Positions 1 to 11,819 of a DNA stretch of 64,000 bases are shown piece after piece; the first letter of the stretch is position 1; the number at the start of each line of letters is the position of its first letter. The DNA is taken from the NCBI GenBank assembly GCA_949361645.1, contig OX442426.1:5712278-5776277 (forward strand), written 5' to 3'. The stretch comes from Spongilla lacustris (lineage: Eukaryota > Porifera > Demospongiae > Spongillida > Spongillidae). The position numbers were made by a program, and so were the translations under genes. The notes below the pieces were generated by a model that was not told the DNA's origin, did no database searches, and saw only the letters and a program-made list of their open reading frames with translations.

Positions 1-118
1 GATTATGGATGTGCTGAACTCCTCCTTCAAGCCTGGTACCTCGACGATGGAGCACCGGATTGAGGAGTTGGGCCCTGCAATGAGCATCCACGTGAACCTG
101 GGTTATTCAGAAGGAAAG
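1..118 (+). CDS. Partial exon of an unidentified protein
   Basis: The frame starting at base 2 is open and encodes about 39 residues (IMDVLNSSFKPGT..., ending ...VNLGYSEGK). It stops at a GTAACA splice donor at 119. The reading frame begins outside the window. A possible terminal exon just after an acceptor near 369 is not well supported, because its most protein-like frame (YKLHIGKQLKRQF...) does not match the phase. I do not recognise the family. Confidence 0.45.
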
Positions 119-849
119 GTAACATCTCATTCCCACCCGATTTGAGATACTCTCTCTGGACATATATATACTTGGTGCCCCAATTGGTAGACTACTCTAT
201 TGCTGGGGGGTGTGCCGAGTCCAGGAAGCTACAGGTGGTTTATCTACAGGTAGCAGTTACATTGTCGTGCATGTGTGGTAGCTTCTGCAGGATGGTCGAC
301 ATAGCAAGGGTCACCCCACCCAGCCTGGCCTCAGAAGCTCTGAGACATATAATATGTGTTGTAAATTAGGTACAAACTCCACATTGGCAAACAGCTTAAA
401 CGTCAGTTCACTGATGGTCGTGTAGCTAACTGCTATGGGTACTGACATTATTCGAGTGGAGTGGTAGGTGGGAGGGAGTTACCTAACATGTCAGGATTAC
501 TGGAATTGTGGCTGGCAAATGGTTGCAAGGTCAAGCATATTTGCTAATAGGCTCACACATAGCACTTAAGAAATTTTTGGCACAACTGCATTATATACTT
601 CAATTCTGACATTGCCATGCACATGTATTCATTTCTGTTATGTTATGAATGTGAGATAGCAGAATCAGTGTTTCAATATAGAGGGGGGGGGGGGGGGGGG
701 GGGGGTGGTCCTTGGACTCATAGTGAACATCTTTCAGCAGCAGGAGTTCATATCAAACTGCTGTGCTCTATTCTTGCTCCATTCTTGCAAAGGTGACAGT
801 GGTACCCATGCAGCTGTGCTACAATAAGAGAAAATGCATGCCAGAATAG
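119..849. other. Intron or intergenic DNA with a poly-G run
   Basis: This stretch follows the donor of the partial exon. The only clear structure is an uninterrupted G run of about 23 at 683-705. I see no convincing exon beyond the doubtful one near 370-450. Confidence 0.5.
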
Positions 850-1100
850 AATAATATTTGGGTAAAGTCAACATTGCACTTCCGAACGTGTACAAAGTAT
901 GTGTTATGTGTTGCAGTACTCATAAACTTGCATGCTTGAAGTGGCTGTGTTACAGTGTTTATATATAGGTTAGACACTGAAACCGAGGGATCTACGTGAC
1001 TTAGATCTTCAAGCATGCAAGTTTATGAGTACTGCAACACATAACACATACTTTGTGCACGTTCGGAAGTGCAATGTTGACTTTTACCCAAATATTATTC
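850..1100. repeat. Foldback (inverted-repeat) element with arms of about 93 bp
   Basis: Bases 850-941 are the near-perfect reverse complement of 1007-1100, with one substitution and a small indel. They are separated by about 65 bp. The arms begin GAATAATATTTGGGTAAA and end at CATGCTTGAAG. This is the structure of a foldback MITE. No target-site duplication was identified. Confidence 0.85.
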
Positions 1101-1363
1101 GTGGATCCCGAAGGTGACAGTATAGCAACGCGTACGTAGCAACCAATAAATTATCACTCAACGCAGCAATTAGCTGATACGTACATAGCAACCGTTTGAA
1201 GGTATACAGTGGAAATCCTTAGTGCCGATTTTTTTGACTGGTTATGCGATGGTTCCGATGTGAATGAAGCTTTTAAATGGATGAAGTTGCCGATTTAAAC
1301 TTGCCGTCAGATTTGCCTACCACAAGTGGACAGCACTGACGTCGACACCGGAAATAAGCTCGC

Positions 1364-1489
1364 ATGTGCAACGCTGCGGGAATCAGTGAATTTAAAACCA
1401 ATCATTCATTGAGAGCCACTGCTGCTACCCGCTTGTACCAGTCAGGAGTTGACGAGCAGTTGGTTATGGAACGAACGGGGCATCGCAGT
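1364..1489 (+). pseudogene. Crypton-type tyrosine recombinase relic, upstream part
   Basis: The translation has the C-terminal signature of tyrosine recombinases of the Crypton (DUF3504-like) group: NHSLRATAATRLYQSGVDEQ followed by LVMERTGHRS. It shows the catalytic H-x-x-R (HSLR) and the second histidine (GHRS). The frame then runs into unrelated sequence. The missing end, with the tyrosine, is found about 2.95 kb downstream at 4441-4509. The N-terminal part with the first catalytic arginine is not visible, so the copy was already truncated. Confidence 0.75.
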
Positions 1490-4439
1490 ATCAACCACCG
1501 CGCAGAAGTGTATCGTATGCAGAACTATGCAGACTCTGCATATGATACCATATGCTGATACATATGCAGCAATGCTCGTATCGGGATACATATCGGGACC
1601 AGTATGTCGAATGCTTAGTATGAGGACTAAAATGCAGATGCGTGTCTATAGTTAGGTAGTTGGATATTTTTTTCAAATTGTGATTTCAGCCCCATATTAT
1701 ATATCGTTGGAAAGAGCAAAAATTCTGCATTCCAAAAATACTTTATACTCATGGTTATGCGTTTCTTTGCGAGCACCACGCTATTCGAAAGATCAAAAAT
1801 GAAATGATCGCGAATGTACGTGAATTAATAGGGTACGCGAAACAAAAACTGTCCCGGTTGAGTTTATAATCAGTACAGAGATATAAATAAGTGTGCAGCC
1901 TTAACCAAAACTTTAAAATACATAGTATCACTAATATCATACATAGAGATGCATTGGATTTTGCTTCAATAAGTAACTAACGCTTACTATTGGTCATGAT
2001 AAGAAGGAAGGTTATTCTGCCAAATAGTACACATAACTATACGTACTGAATTATGGTACTAACTGATGAAATCTACACAAATCAAACTGCCAGTACAATT
2101 TTTAATGCAAAAAAAACATATCAAACACACTACACTATGTACAATCAAGCGTATTCATGTATTCAGTTCACTTAAATTAAGATCCCCAGCAATGTAATCT
2201 GCTAACAGCCCATATATTGTCATTCTCTCTTAAAACCCCTTCAATAACAGGACTTATATTAGTTATAGGTACATGGTATTCTAAACAGCAATAGACTGCT
2301 TTACGACAAGCAACATTATAAGTTTTTTCATCATTTTTAGAATTTATTCTTTTTGAAGATTCTTCCTTACAAGCCAGCTCCTCCAACTGAGATTGAAACA
2401 TGTCATTTTCAATTTTCATGTGGCACATTTTTTCTTTTAAGTCTTTCTTTTCCTTCTTCCATTTCTGCTCATTCATCTTATAGGAAATAATGGATTTGTA
2501 GTAGGTATATCTCAATGCAACAAATGATCTTTTTAACTGTTTTGCTTCACTGTGATGGCTTCCTTGCTTTAATGACAAATTTTCCTGCGTCAACTTCATA
2601 ATCATTGATAATTATTATTTTTTGCACTTAGCAATTTAGAACGGAGTGTTTTTTCAATATCTGACTTTCTATTTGAAAATAGCGGTTTTGCATTTTAACA
2701 CTACCAAGTAACTCAAAGCTTTGCTTTGAGAACCTCATTTGATGTCATAAACTTCCTTAATGAACTTTTTCTTTCCCAAAATTCAGTGCAGCTAGATCTA
2801 AGGTTTATTGGTATGGAGCAGGAGGTGCCCATTTGACTAGTGTGTTGTGCACTGATTGATGAAAGTGGAATTTTGAATGTATTTGTTTGTTCATTTAATC
2901 GCAATTCAAATTTCAGATTATTATAAGATAAAAAACAATATCTTCCCAGGTTCTAGTAAGATGCTTCTTCATATCATTGATAGTTTGAAGTACACGCTTA
3001 ATGGAAGTGCACAATGCATTAATATTGCTAGTTTTGCTACTATCTTGGCTTTTTCCATAGGTTTGGCATTTTTTAGGTTGGAGTTGATGTACAACACTAA
3101 GCCATTTCTTATTTCAAGAGCTAGAAGGGATCCATGCTCACTCACATCCTTTTTATAATCATTAATGAGCCTCCTTAGATCAATAACTGTCTTCATTCAA
3201 AATAGCAAAAAAACAATGGTTGCGCACATGCGCATCATTCATATATGTAATGCCCGTATGGATGCATGCATCTAATTAAACATGAATACTTGGCTTGAAA
3301 AGAACAGTGCTTGGGCATCATCGAATTACAATGTTACAACAATAGAAATAAAATGATTTGTTAAGTCTTCAAATTAATTTTATTTACAACTTAGTTGATT
3401 GAAGAATGGGGTGTGCAATAAATAGGGTAGTCACAAAACAATTGATTTTAAGGAATGGTTATGTGCTTATGCTTTGTAGACAAAGAATCCAAGTTAACCT
3501 ACTTAGTTTAAGTATAAAGATACATTTATATGAACATGTGTGTCCTTTTTTCATGCAGACCAACACAAAACGCCTGGGTAGTTAAAGCACCCCTTGGGCA
3601 TCATCCAAACGTCCTCATACTTTGTAATATGATGATTCGATGCCTAACTTAAATAAAAATATATATCCTGTGATAGTTGGTTCACAATCAGAGTCAAGAT
3701 TCATTCCCAAGATTATACTACGAATTCAATGCGTAAAAAAAAAAAAGATCAAGAACCGGCTCGAAATTAGGCAATGGCGTTTCATTCTACAACAAATCGG
3801 CTTACTAAATCAAGCTATGCAGTCGGACCAACCTCGCAGATAATCGAACAACTTTCTTCGCTTCTATAAGATTTCCGACTTTACGAAATACGTGTCCAGC
3901 TTTCGACGTAGTTTTAGATCATCGATTTACGGACCTACTTACGCGATTTATCCAAGTACCTAATTGAGGAGGGGAAAAGAATCCTTGAAAAGGCCACCCC
4001 CTGATCGATGCCCTTAATCCCATCACCAGTGTGTGCCTTGCAGCATCTGAAAACTCATCGTCTGCATGTACTTGGAGAGTGCATACAAACTTTGTTCCTA
4101 ATGTACAAGCTGAAAGTATTATTAAAAATGGTACATTTTAATTGGACTGGGTACGGCTTCATATGCAGACCCCCATGCAAGCGGACGTACAACAATGCAG
4201 CATACGCTTCGTATGAAGTACCGTATGGAGAGTCTGCACAACGCATGCAGATGCATAACAATTAATATGCAAAGATAGTATGCAGACCACGATACCATTC
4301 GTATGAGTGATCAGTCCGAATCGGTAGTTATGCTGACTCTGCATATGAATCATATGGAAAACCGCATACGGTTCATATGGTGGTATACGTATCGAAGAAT
4401 ATGCGCGGAACATGCAGAGCTGCATACGATATGGTCTCG
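1490..4439. mobile_element. DNA element of about 2.95 kb inserted in the recombinase relic
   Basis: The two halves of one recombinase domain flank this segment, and CGCAGT occurs on both sides (1484-1489 and 4440-4445), compatible with a target-site duplication. The ends are loosely inverted: the left end and the reverse complement of the right end share CGCG...TATCGTATGCAG. Both ends carry many copies of GCAGAC, GCATACG and CATATG, like the subterminal repeats of hAT- or Mutator-like elements. The interior holds a decayed minus-strand coding region. The exact termini are uncertain because the joined recombinase frame is off by a dinucleotide. Confidence 0.6.
2177..3196 (-). pseudogene. Decayed transposon protein with coiled coil, copy 1
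   Basis: Read on the minus strand, an N-terminal piece (from 3196) starts MKTVIDLRRLI and contains EIRNGLVLY. After a stop-filled gap, a longer open piece (2605-2177, 142 residues) is a lysine/glutamate-rich coiled coil that ends in a conserved-looking block, YCCLEYHVPITNISPVIEGV. The same order (MKT..DF..LI, AIRNGLV, coiled coil) recurs at 10885-11819, so this is a repeat-encoded protein family. It lies inside the 1490-4439 element. The family is not named from sequence alone. Confidence 0.5.
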
Positions 4440-4440
4440 C

Positions 4441-4509
4441 GCAGTGAACGGTATTCGCTCCTATAAAAGAACCGCTGATTTTCAGCGTGAGAATATTCAG
4501 ATATCTTGA
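4441..4509 (+). pseudogene. Crypton-type tyrosine recombinase relic, downstream part
   Basis: The frame reads AVNGIRSYKRTADFQRENIQ and then terminates at 4507-4509. NGIRSYKR supplies the catalytic tyrosine block that should follow GHRS in the fragment ending at 1489. The short tail ending in a stop fits the C-terminus of Crypton recombinases. Confidence 0.7.
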
Positions 4510-4791
4510 GTTGTAAACTTGTATTGCATCAAAACGAGTGCATGGGTACCGTGTCCATGCCTTTGCCGATGGTATCAAAACATGCTGGCATAGAGTCTCC
4601 AAATGCAATGAAGAACGTCGTACCTGGAACGTATATAATTTCTTGTGCAAACGTAACTTTTAATATACAGTATGGACCAACATGTACTAGTAATGCTCAG
4701 AGTATCAATGAGCACTGAGCTAACACTTCAATACATCATGTACGCAACTCATGTTATTTAATATTTAAAAAGGTATTCAAAAATTTAAAAA

Positions 4792-4894
4792 AGTGCCAGC
4801 GGGAGGGATTCTAAGTGCCAGCGGGAGGGATTCTAAGTGCCAGAGGGGGGGATTCTAAGTGCCCAGGGCACTTAGAATCCCCCCCTCTGGCACT
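4792..4894. repeat. Short tandem repeat ending in a 29-bp perfect hairpin
   Basis: Two 22-bp units (AGTGCCAGCGGGAGGGATTC..) are followed by a third variant whose extension (4836-4864) is the reverse complement of 4866-4894 around a single central base. It resembles the end of a foldback element. No coding content. Confidence 0.8.
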
Positions 4895-4912
4895 TAGAGT
4901 CCCTCTCGAGGT

Positions 4913-6380
4913 TTCTACCGCGTTTAGGTACCTGCAATTGACCAATCAGGTTGCGCGAATCACTTCCGCTATTGTCTAAAAGACTGCATGGACAACAACA
5001 TATATTATCTTACTTTAAGTTATCAACTCACTGGTTGTACAACAGCAATTCAAATTGCTTATGTGATAATCCTCCGTGCAAGCTTTACTGCTTCTATTCA
5101 GTTGAGGCAAGGAAGAAGAGATAGTGCCTTGTATTTGTTTTCTCTCTCATTTGATGTATTAGCAAGTGGTGTTAAGTCTCCGAGTTCATATCTTTCTCCA
5201 ATGTCACCAACGCATTGATTCAAATATCTATTTTGAAGTATTTCCATAAAATAGAGAGTTTAAACCTAAGATTGCTTGGTGCTATGTTTGATTATGATTT
5301 TTTGCTCAAGGTAGCAGAAGAGAAGATGGCTGAAGTAGAAAAAGAAGGTGGTTGAAGCAAAAGATGCGATGGTCAAAGCAGAAAAGAAGATGGCTGAAGC
5401 AGAGAAAAAGAAGGATGAGATGCAGCAGAGAAGAGGATTCAGAATAAGAGTTGCAAGGCTATTCTGAGCAAATGCCTTGCTGATTACAGCACATGCTACA
5501 ACAGTTGGAAACGATGTTACAAGAACTGGGATAAATGCTGTCAATGTTGGCTGAGATGCAATCGAAATAGGGAAATAGCATGTCAGTACTGGGACAGTTG
5601 CTATACAATAGATGGATGAGACCAGCCTCCAGGTAAGCATGTCGATCATTTGTTGGTTGTCACTGCACACTTTCATAGCCTATGATTTTATTGTCTCTGT
5701 AATTGGGCATCCAAAGATGTCTCTCTATCAGATCCATCAGTCTCTTCACATAGCTTGTAAAACTGATTTTTCCTTTAGGGGGGTTGGGAGGGAGGTGGAA
5801 CATTATGAGTACACGTGTGTGTCTAATCATGGTTGAAGTACACACCTGCCAACTCAAGCACGCACATTAACTGAGGTATTTCTATTCAAGGCAAATTCAA
5901 AGTTTGCTGGGGTACATGTATAATAATTATTTTTAAAAGTAGTTATAATAATAATAATAACTATACACTGTATATAAATATTCATCTAACAATAACACAC
6001 TAAATAATAACTAATTAGTAAAACAAGATGATATTTATTTATTATTATTATTGAAAAGTAGTTTTTTTATTAATTTATTATAATGATAATTATTACATAT
6101 ATATAAGGCAATATAGCAAGCAAGTAACAGAGAACAGTTCAAAGGGGGGCTCAGTCCTACTAAGGATGGCCGATGCTACTGATCGCACAAGGTAGGTGTT
6201 TAGACTGCCATAAAGTTCGACTTTGGCTAGGAGCAGGTGATTGCCAGCCGTGAAGCCAACTGAGCAAAACTCTTCACAGCCTCTTGACCCCACGCATTAT
6301 TAGTTATAATAGGATAAATGGACATACACAAACACACTGATATATAAACATACAACTAGACTACACAATTATTATTACAA
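4913..6380. other. AT-rich intergenic DNA
   Basis: Apart from the coiled-coil fragment at 5320-5462 there is no recognisable gene. The 5940-6100 part is AT-rich with short ATT/AATA repeats. Confidence 0.5.
5320..5462 (+). pseudogene. Coiled-coil coding fragment, frameshifted
   Basis: With one single-base indel near 5340 the sequence encodes a repetitive charged stretch (EEKMAEVEK, then AKDAMVKAEKKMAEAEKKKD) ending at a stop at 5460-5462. This looks like a remnant of a coiled-coil exon. Low-complexity codons could also give this by chance. Confidence 0.25.
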
Positions 6381-6381
6381 A

Positions 6382-6660
6382 ATATAAAAAACATTCTCTC
6401 TGAGAAAGTTGGTGGTATATAGGATTTGAAGGCAATAGTGGTGTAAAAAGGAAGGGAACAAGGGAGCAACGATGATACGAATTTTTTTTAACAGTCCTAT
6501 ATTTATCACTTTTGTAGTACGTACATTTTACGTTGCTAAATATAGGACTGTTAAAAAAATTCGTATCATCGTTGCTCCCTTGTTCCCGTCCTTTTTACAC
6601 CACCATTGCCTTCAAATCCTATATACCACCAACTTTCTCAGAGAGAATGTTTTTTATATC
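6382..6660. repeat. Long inverted-repeat MITE, copy A
   Basis: Bases about 6382-6504 are the near-perfect reverse complement of 6537-6660 around a 32-base loop. Landmarks are AACATTCTCTCTGAGAAAG at the outer end and ACAGTCCTATATTTA next to the loop. A second close copy is at 30999-31282, a diverged one at 18733-19013 and a half copy at 15003-15097. Confidence 0.9.
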
Positions 6661-8735
6661 TTGTTCCCTTCATTTTTTTTTACATTGGGTTGCCTTAATA
6701 TAACCAGGTACCAGTATGACATTGTGCACCTGCCCTCTAGTACAGGCAAGTGCATTCATCAGAACCTGTACTTGTATGTACATTTATGTAACTCAGAAAT
6801 GTGATAGACACTTGTTTGGGTGAGGGGCCATTAGTGGTAGAGAGAAAAGAATCAGCCATTTATACCAGCTGTACAGAAGTACCCACCAAAATGCTATGCA
6901 TACTGATGTCCAGCTGTAGCAACACTGAACATGTCACTGCCTAGGCCTAGCAACATCATGTTTTGTGGTTTGTTTCTGACTATATGGAAGCAAACATCAA
7001 ACTTATAAACTCCTGGGGTTACCTTCTTTGTGATTTTATTCAATTGCCATTGAGGATAGGTCCCCCATATATGCCTCAGACATATATGTATTATCCACTC
7101 AAGGTGGAGGGTATCATGAGGCCCAATCTCACTCATTGTCGCCTATTTTAGGCAAGTGAATCTGCTTGGACAATCGTCTGATAATACACCTACCATTGAG
7201 GTCTACTGGTATAGGCCCATGCTATTTTTGTGATTGTAAGAGGTATCATAGAAATAGGGTTCTGAGGCAGCACTATGATGCCTTACCCCAGCTAAAATAT
7301 CATTTTCTGATAATTTTATTGCATTAATAGCACGAACATCTTTTAACAATCCCCCTGCTTTTGTTCTTCGAATGTTCAGTGCCTTAGTATCTGCACTAAC
7401 TTTGCTAACAGCAGCATGTGCAGATCTAGTGGTAACCTTTTGTGCTAACCATGGATGGGTCTGGCAAAAGGCATATTTAACTCATCTAGCAATGTCCTAT
7501 TGCTTAGAATAGCCTTTTCAAGGCCACCTTTCTACTCCATTAGAACACTATCATTGGGTTCATACAGGGAATAGCTAAAATGATTTAAGGAGATGGAAGC
7601 ATGCAGTCAATACTGAAATTTACTTACTTTGACACTGATAATACATGTAGAAGCCACATAATAATGTCGACCCCATGTCATGCATTATTTGTGTGTACTA
7701 TACTACGGGTGACATTAAAAGTGGCTTGAACTGTTTTGCAAAGCATAATAAACATAACTGTAACAGAAATAGTGCATCATATATCAATAATATGAATACT
7801 GTGTAGCAACACCCATTATGCAGCATGACAAAATCCAGCTGTACATGTCATCACAATGTTTAAAGCACTTTTCCAGCTGCTCTAGACTAAAAGAAGCGCG
7901 CCAAACCATAATATTCCATGCACAACTCACCTTTTGGCGGTAGTTGTATTTCCGTTGTAGCGTGCTGTCTCCGCCTCACGCGCTTACGCTGCGCCCTTTT
8001 CGCTGAACGCGGTTTCTCCAATATAGACTCCTTTGTGAAGCCCAACTAGTTTATCGATTCGCCTGAATCTTTAGCCTCTAAAAAGCTCGAATCTTGTCAG
8101 AATTTGGCGCCGCCTCTTATAAGTTCAGATTTGCTCTGTGCATGTGACAGCATGTCACGAGCAGACGCCCGCCTTTATTCAGCATCAGCATCGTACCGAA
8201 CTCGGGAGGACTCTAACTCATAGTCTCGATTTAGGACGTATTCCTCTTGTCCCTTTTTTTTTTCTACTCTTTCGTTCCCGTGAAGGCATTTTGACAACGC
8301 CACTAGTGGTACCATAAATGTCTAATTATACGTATGGGTATTGTCATGGGAACGCTTGTGTACTCGGACGTAATTATTGCTTCGTACCAAACATGACATC
8401 AAGGGGCAGTCGGTAGGATTTTTCTACATTTATTGGTGTAACTGGCGCTCTTTAAAACCCTTCCTATCTCGAGTTATACTCACCCATAAAGACGACGACG
8501 ACGACTTTGGACCAATTACGGTCTGGGAACGAGAACTACGACCTTTTTTGTTCTCTTAAAGTAAATGGTTTGGCGACTTAAACAAAACATGAAAATGATC
8601 GTCTTTCCATTGTGGCTCGATAGCAATAAAGAGCCTACACTATCCGTTTCTCGGTTCGTCGCGGATCGCGTTTTTGAATGATTTCATGATACGGCACAAA
8701 TCCTATATGAGAGTTACTGCCGTAACTCTCGATAA
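6661..8735 (-). mobile_element. Long dispersed repeat, copy A, with protein-coding remnants
   Basis: This segment is repeated with high similarity at 31283-32550. On the minus strand both copies encode the same fragments: ...NIRRTKAGGLLKDVRAINAI, KLSENDIIAG.RHHSA.SEP followed by YFYDTSY, and, further on, MSEIGPHDTLHLEW...WGTYPQWQLN. Copy A keeps a sense codon (NIRR) where copy B has a stop. Between about 7870 and 8690 copy A has roughly 820 bp that copy B lacks. Both end in a GAGAGTTAC-TGCC-GTAACTCTC palindrome. I do not recognise the encoded family. It could be a transposon protein or a duplicated host gene. Confidence 0.6.
8694..8735. repeat. Palindromic end of the long repeat
   Basis: The motif GGCACAAATCCTATATGA is followed by a 9-bp perfect stem, GAGAGTTAC and GTAACTCTC, with a TGCC loop. 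The identical block occurs at 32509-32545, where it closes copy B after a deletion, so it probably marks an element boundary. Confidence 0.7.
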
Positions 8736-9423
8736 TTTTTATCCTCTGTGATATTACATTATAATTATAATATATACCTGCCTTAGCTGCCTAATTCATC
8801 TGAATACACTGTGATCGAGGCATTTTGAGTAATATATAGGTTATAATTAGTTTAGTATGTCTCTTTTTCAATTACAATTCATCATCAGTACTCCCTAGCC
8901 ATCATGGTTCCGGCGTGAAGTTGGGCGTGAACTCTTTTTCTTTACATGTATACTTCTTCGCTGTAGGCATTATGCTTTCAGCATATCACCAGGTGTCCAC
9001 GAACGCCTTTGAATATATAGCAACAACGTTTAATAGGAAAGCACTTTGATAAAAAGAAATGATTGATTAATTAACATATATAAGTTTATAAACTCTGCAG
9101 TTGTCAAAGATCGTTTTTGAAACATCACAATATTATTATGCAATCACATGTAATAACAAAACTGGACAATGGTTTTTGCAAGCTAGACTAGGCGCCTAAA
9201 TAAGCAAAAACTGTCACCTGAGTTGGCCGGTCACCTCTGCATAATTATAATCATAATATTATGCACCGGACATGTCTACAATGGCCACCTATTTTTTGGA
9301 ACCACTGTTTAAATAATAACTATGCTTATCTCATTCATAATCAATTTACAAATGTACACAGGACGTATTGGGCGTGGTTATTTCGGTGGGGGGGGGGGGG
9401 GGGGGGGGGGACTCAGATTAGCG
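8736..9423. other. Intergenic DNA upstream of the ubiquitin-like gene
   Basis: AT-rich sequence with no recognisable exon. A G run of about 23 at roughly 9387-9410 lies immediately upstream of the ubiquitin-like start codon. Confidence 0.5.
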
Positions 9424-9687
9424 ATGCAGATATACGTGAAGTCACTAGCTGGACGCATCATCACTTTGGAGGTGTCGGGCACAGACACAATAGCCAACAT
9501 TAAAGAAAAGATCACCGACAAGGAAGGCATACCTGCGGGCCAGCAGAGGCTAGTGTATGACGAAAAGCAACTCGAAGATGACGAGAAGACGTTGGACGAC
9601 TGCGGCATAAGGAGAGAGGCTACCATCTACATCGTGCTGAAAATTCCTGGTGGGAATAACCCAAAACCACTGGTTTTGTTGTTCTAG
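9424..9687 (+). CDS. Ubiquitin-like protein with C-terminal extension
   Basis: A single open frame of 87 residues. Residues 1-77 align along their whole length with ubiquitin: [10 protein letters not shown] at the start, the DKEGIP turn, QQRLVY, KQLED, and a C-terminal di-glycine in VLKIPGG. Leu8, Lys6, Lys27, Lys29, Lys33 and Lys48 are kept. Ile44 is Val, Lys11 is Arg and Lys63 is Arg, and one residue is inserted after the QLED loop. Ten residues ([10 protein letters not shown]) follow the di-glycine, so the product would need processing by a ubiquitin-like protease before conjugation. The ATG at 9424 is chosen because the upstream in-frame sequence is a translated poly-G run. A GT inside the GG codons (CCTG|GTGGGA) is a possible splice donor. 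If used, this would be a UBL domain of a larger protein. Confidence 0.75.
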   Translation: MQIYVKSLAGRIITLEVSGTDTIANIKEKITDKEGIPAGQQRLVYDEKQLEDDEKTLDDCGIRREATIYIVLKIPGGNNPKPLVLLF

Positions 9688-10884
9688 TGACATGCACATT
9701 CCTCTACCCTCTTACACTACAGAGAAGCCGAAAAAGGGTCGCACTGCAGGGACTGGGTGTTGCTCACTGCTGTAGCCGTCATGGCAGTTATAGCACGGCC
9801 ACGTGCCGTTCTTTCGTAGATCTAATGCTGGCTGCTGTCCTTTTTTAAAATTATTATTTTTAACAGACATTTTTAAACGTATTTAATGGAATTCATTGGC
9901 TTGCTTTGTTTCTCACATGCAGACAGTACAGTATATACATATACTTGCGTGTATGCAAATTTTCAGCGGCGTACGAGTCGGTACGATCTAAATTCCAACA
10001 AGACCAAGAGGCACTGAACCAGGGTCATGCAGGCTTTTCCGTGTGCGACCAAAACAACAACAAAACAGGGGCGGCGGAAGGTGTCAGTTTATAGTGGGAA
10101 GTAAAACTATGAATACATAATGATAGGTCTATATATGACCTCTGATTCAACCAGTGGGGGGAGGGGGGATGGGGGTGCTGTCCGCGTTAGGCCGTGGAAG
10201 GGGGGTCCTGATATTGCACTTTAAATATCGAATCAAAAATCATGCTGAAGGTAAAGTTGGGGGAGGGGGGGTAAATCCCCCCCCCCCCCTCCCCCGCCCC
10301 CCCCCGCCCCCGCCCCCCCCCCCCCCCCCCCCCCCCCGGTTCCGCTGCCGCTGCAAAAAACCCACAACCCTTTTCCAGTCAGTTGTGATATTGATGTGCA
10401 GGCTACGACACAATTTTGCAGGAGTGCTGTCCGCGTTAACGTTCAAGTTACTTGATGACTTACAGGTCACTAGCTGTCAAAGACACGAGTGGCACTGGTG
10501 CTTATATTTATTTAATTTATTATTTATTATAGGTACGGGTATATTTTTTTCAAGCGCAATATTTTGCACCAAGTTTGGTACTGCCTTAAAGAGCAAATTA
10601 AATGAATTAAAAATGAAATGTGAAACGTGGCATTTGCATAAGCAGTGAAAAAGTTATAGCGATCCAAACATCGGATTTTGCGGCTATGGTAATCCATGCG
10701 GTAGCGCATAAAAAATTGTGACGTTTTTTGTTCTCTTCGCTATAGCAACTACAATCTATAATATAATCACATCAAATTTTTTTTACAAGTCTTGCACACA
10801 TAAGAAGTATATAATAGTGTTATACATCAATTTCATTAATGTGCAAATCATCTGTGATATAGTCAACTAAGAATCCAAATAGCG
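9688..10884. other. Intergenic DNA with poly-C tracts; possible small exon
   Basis: A stretch at 9967-10094 after an AG encodes AYESVRSKFQQDQEALNQGH... and ends in a stop, so it could be a terminal exon, but no phase-consistent partner was found. Bases 10277-10337 are almost pure C. The phrase GTGCTGTCCGCGTTA occurs twice (10176 and 10424). Nothing else is recognisable. Confidence 0.35.
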
Positions 10885-11819
10885 TCATTGAAACATAATC
10901 TCCATCTTCTTGACTGCTTCCTCGTTTCCAATAAGTAGCAGATACCTTATACCTTCAGCCCTTAATGCTTCATTTTCCAACTCAAGATTGCAGACCTTCT
11001 CACTTAAAAAGGCATTACTTCTCTTCAGAGCACACTCTCTACTTTTGTGATATTTTTCACGTTTCCTATGAGCAGACCTCATTTTCACCTTAGAATGTTT
11101 TAATGAAGCTATTTCATGCAAATTACCTGTGTTTTTTAATAATAAGTTTTCATTTGCCAATCGCTTCAAAGTGGCATCCTTTTGATTTGTCTCCTTTTAA
11201 AGATTATTTAAATGTGCACGCAAATTTCTTTCAATAGTTACTTTTCTGCTCAAAGCTTGTCAAAGTTTACGATTGTCATCAGTGTTGCTTACTTATAATA
11301 TTTTGATACTTGCGACTGAGCATCCGCTTTGAAATGAGTAATTCTCTTAGTTTTACTCTCTTTATTCCACATTTCTTGCAAGGAGTTCTTAATTTCAAAG
11401 AGGTTTGACAAGTAGAACTACTTGGCAATTCTTTAGGAGGGCACACAGATGTTATAGCAGGGTTTGAATAGGAAGTGGAAACTCATCCCCTAATGGATTA
11501 ACAATATCTTCCCAAACCCTTTCAAGATGCTTCTTCATAATTTTTATTCTCTCCATGAGCTTTTGTATTGATGTCTTTTAAAGCATTAATATTCCCACAT
11601 ACTCCTTCATGAATAAAAGCCACCATTTTGGCAGTTTTAAAAAATGCTTTGCTGCATTAAGTTGTGCACTACCAAGCCATTTCTTATTGCTGAAACCTGT
11701 AGTGCATTGTCAGCACTGATATCACCACTAAAACCTTCTATCAACTTCTTAAAATCTTCTGCAGTCTTCATCCTAATTGGAAAAATACACACTAACAGAT
11801 CGTTGCAACATGCTAGCAT
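10885..11819 (-). pseudogene. Decayed transposon protein with coiled coil, copy 2
   Basis: On the minus strand the first piece (from 11765) reads MKTAEDFKKLIEG and contains AIRNGLVV. A middle piece with KKHLERVWEDIVNPLGDE and many stops follows, then a 94-residue open coiled coil (11169-10885, MKRLANENLLLKN...). This is the same order as at 2177-3196, with substantial divergence. It is too broken to be functional. Confidence 0.5.

Noticed and set aside
10154..10648. 164-residue proline-rich open frame
   Set aside because: It is driven by a poly-C tract. The flanking sequence has no protein-like composition.
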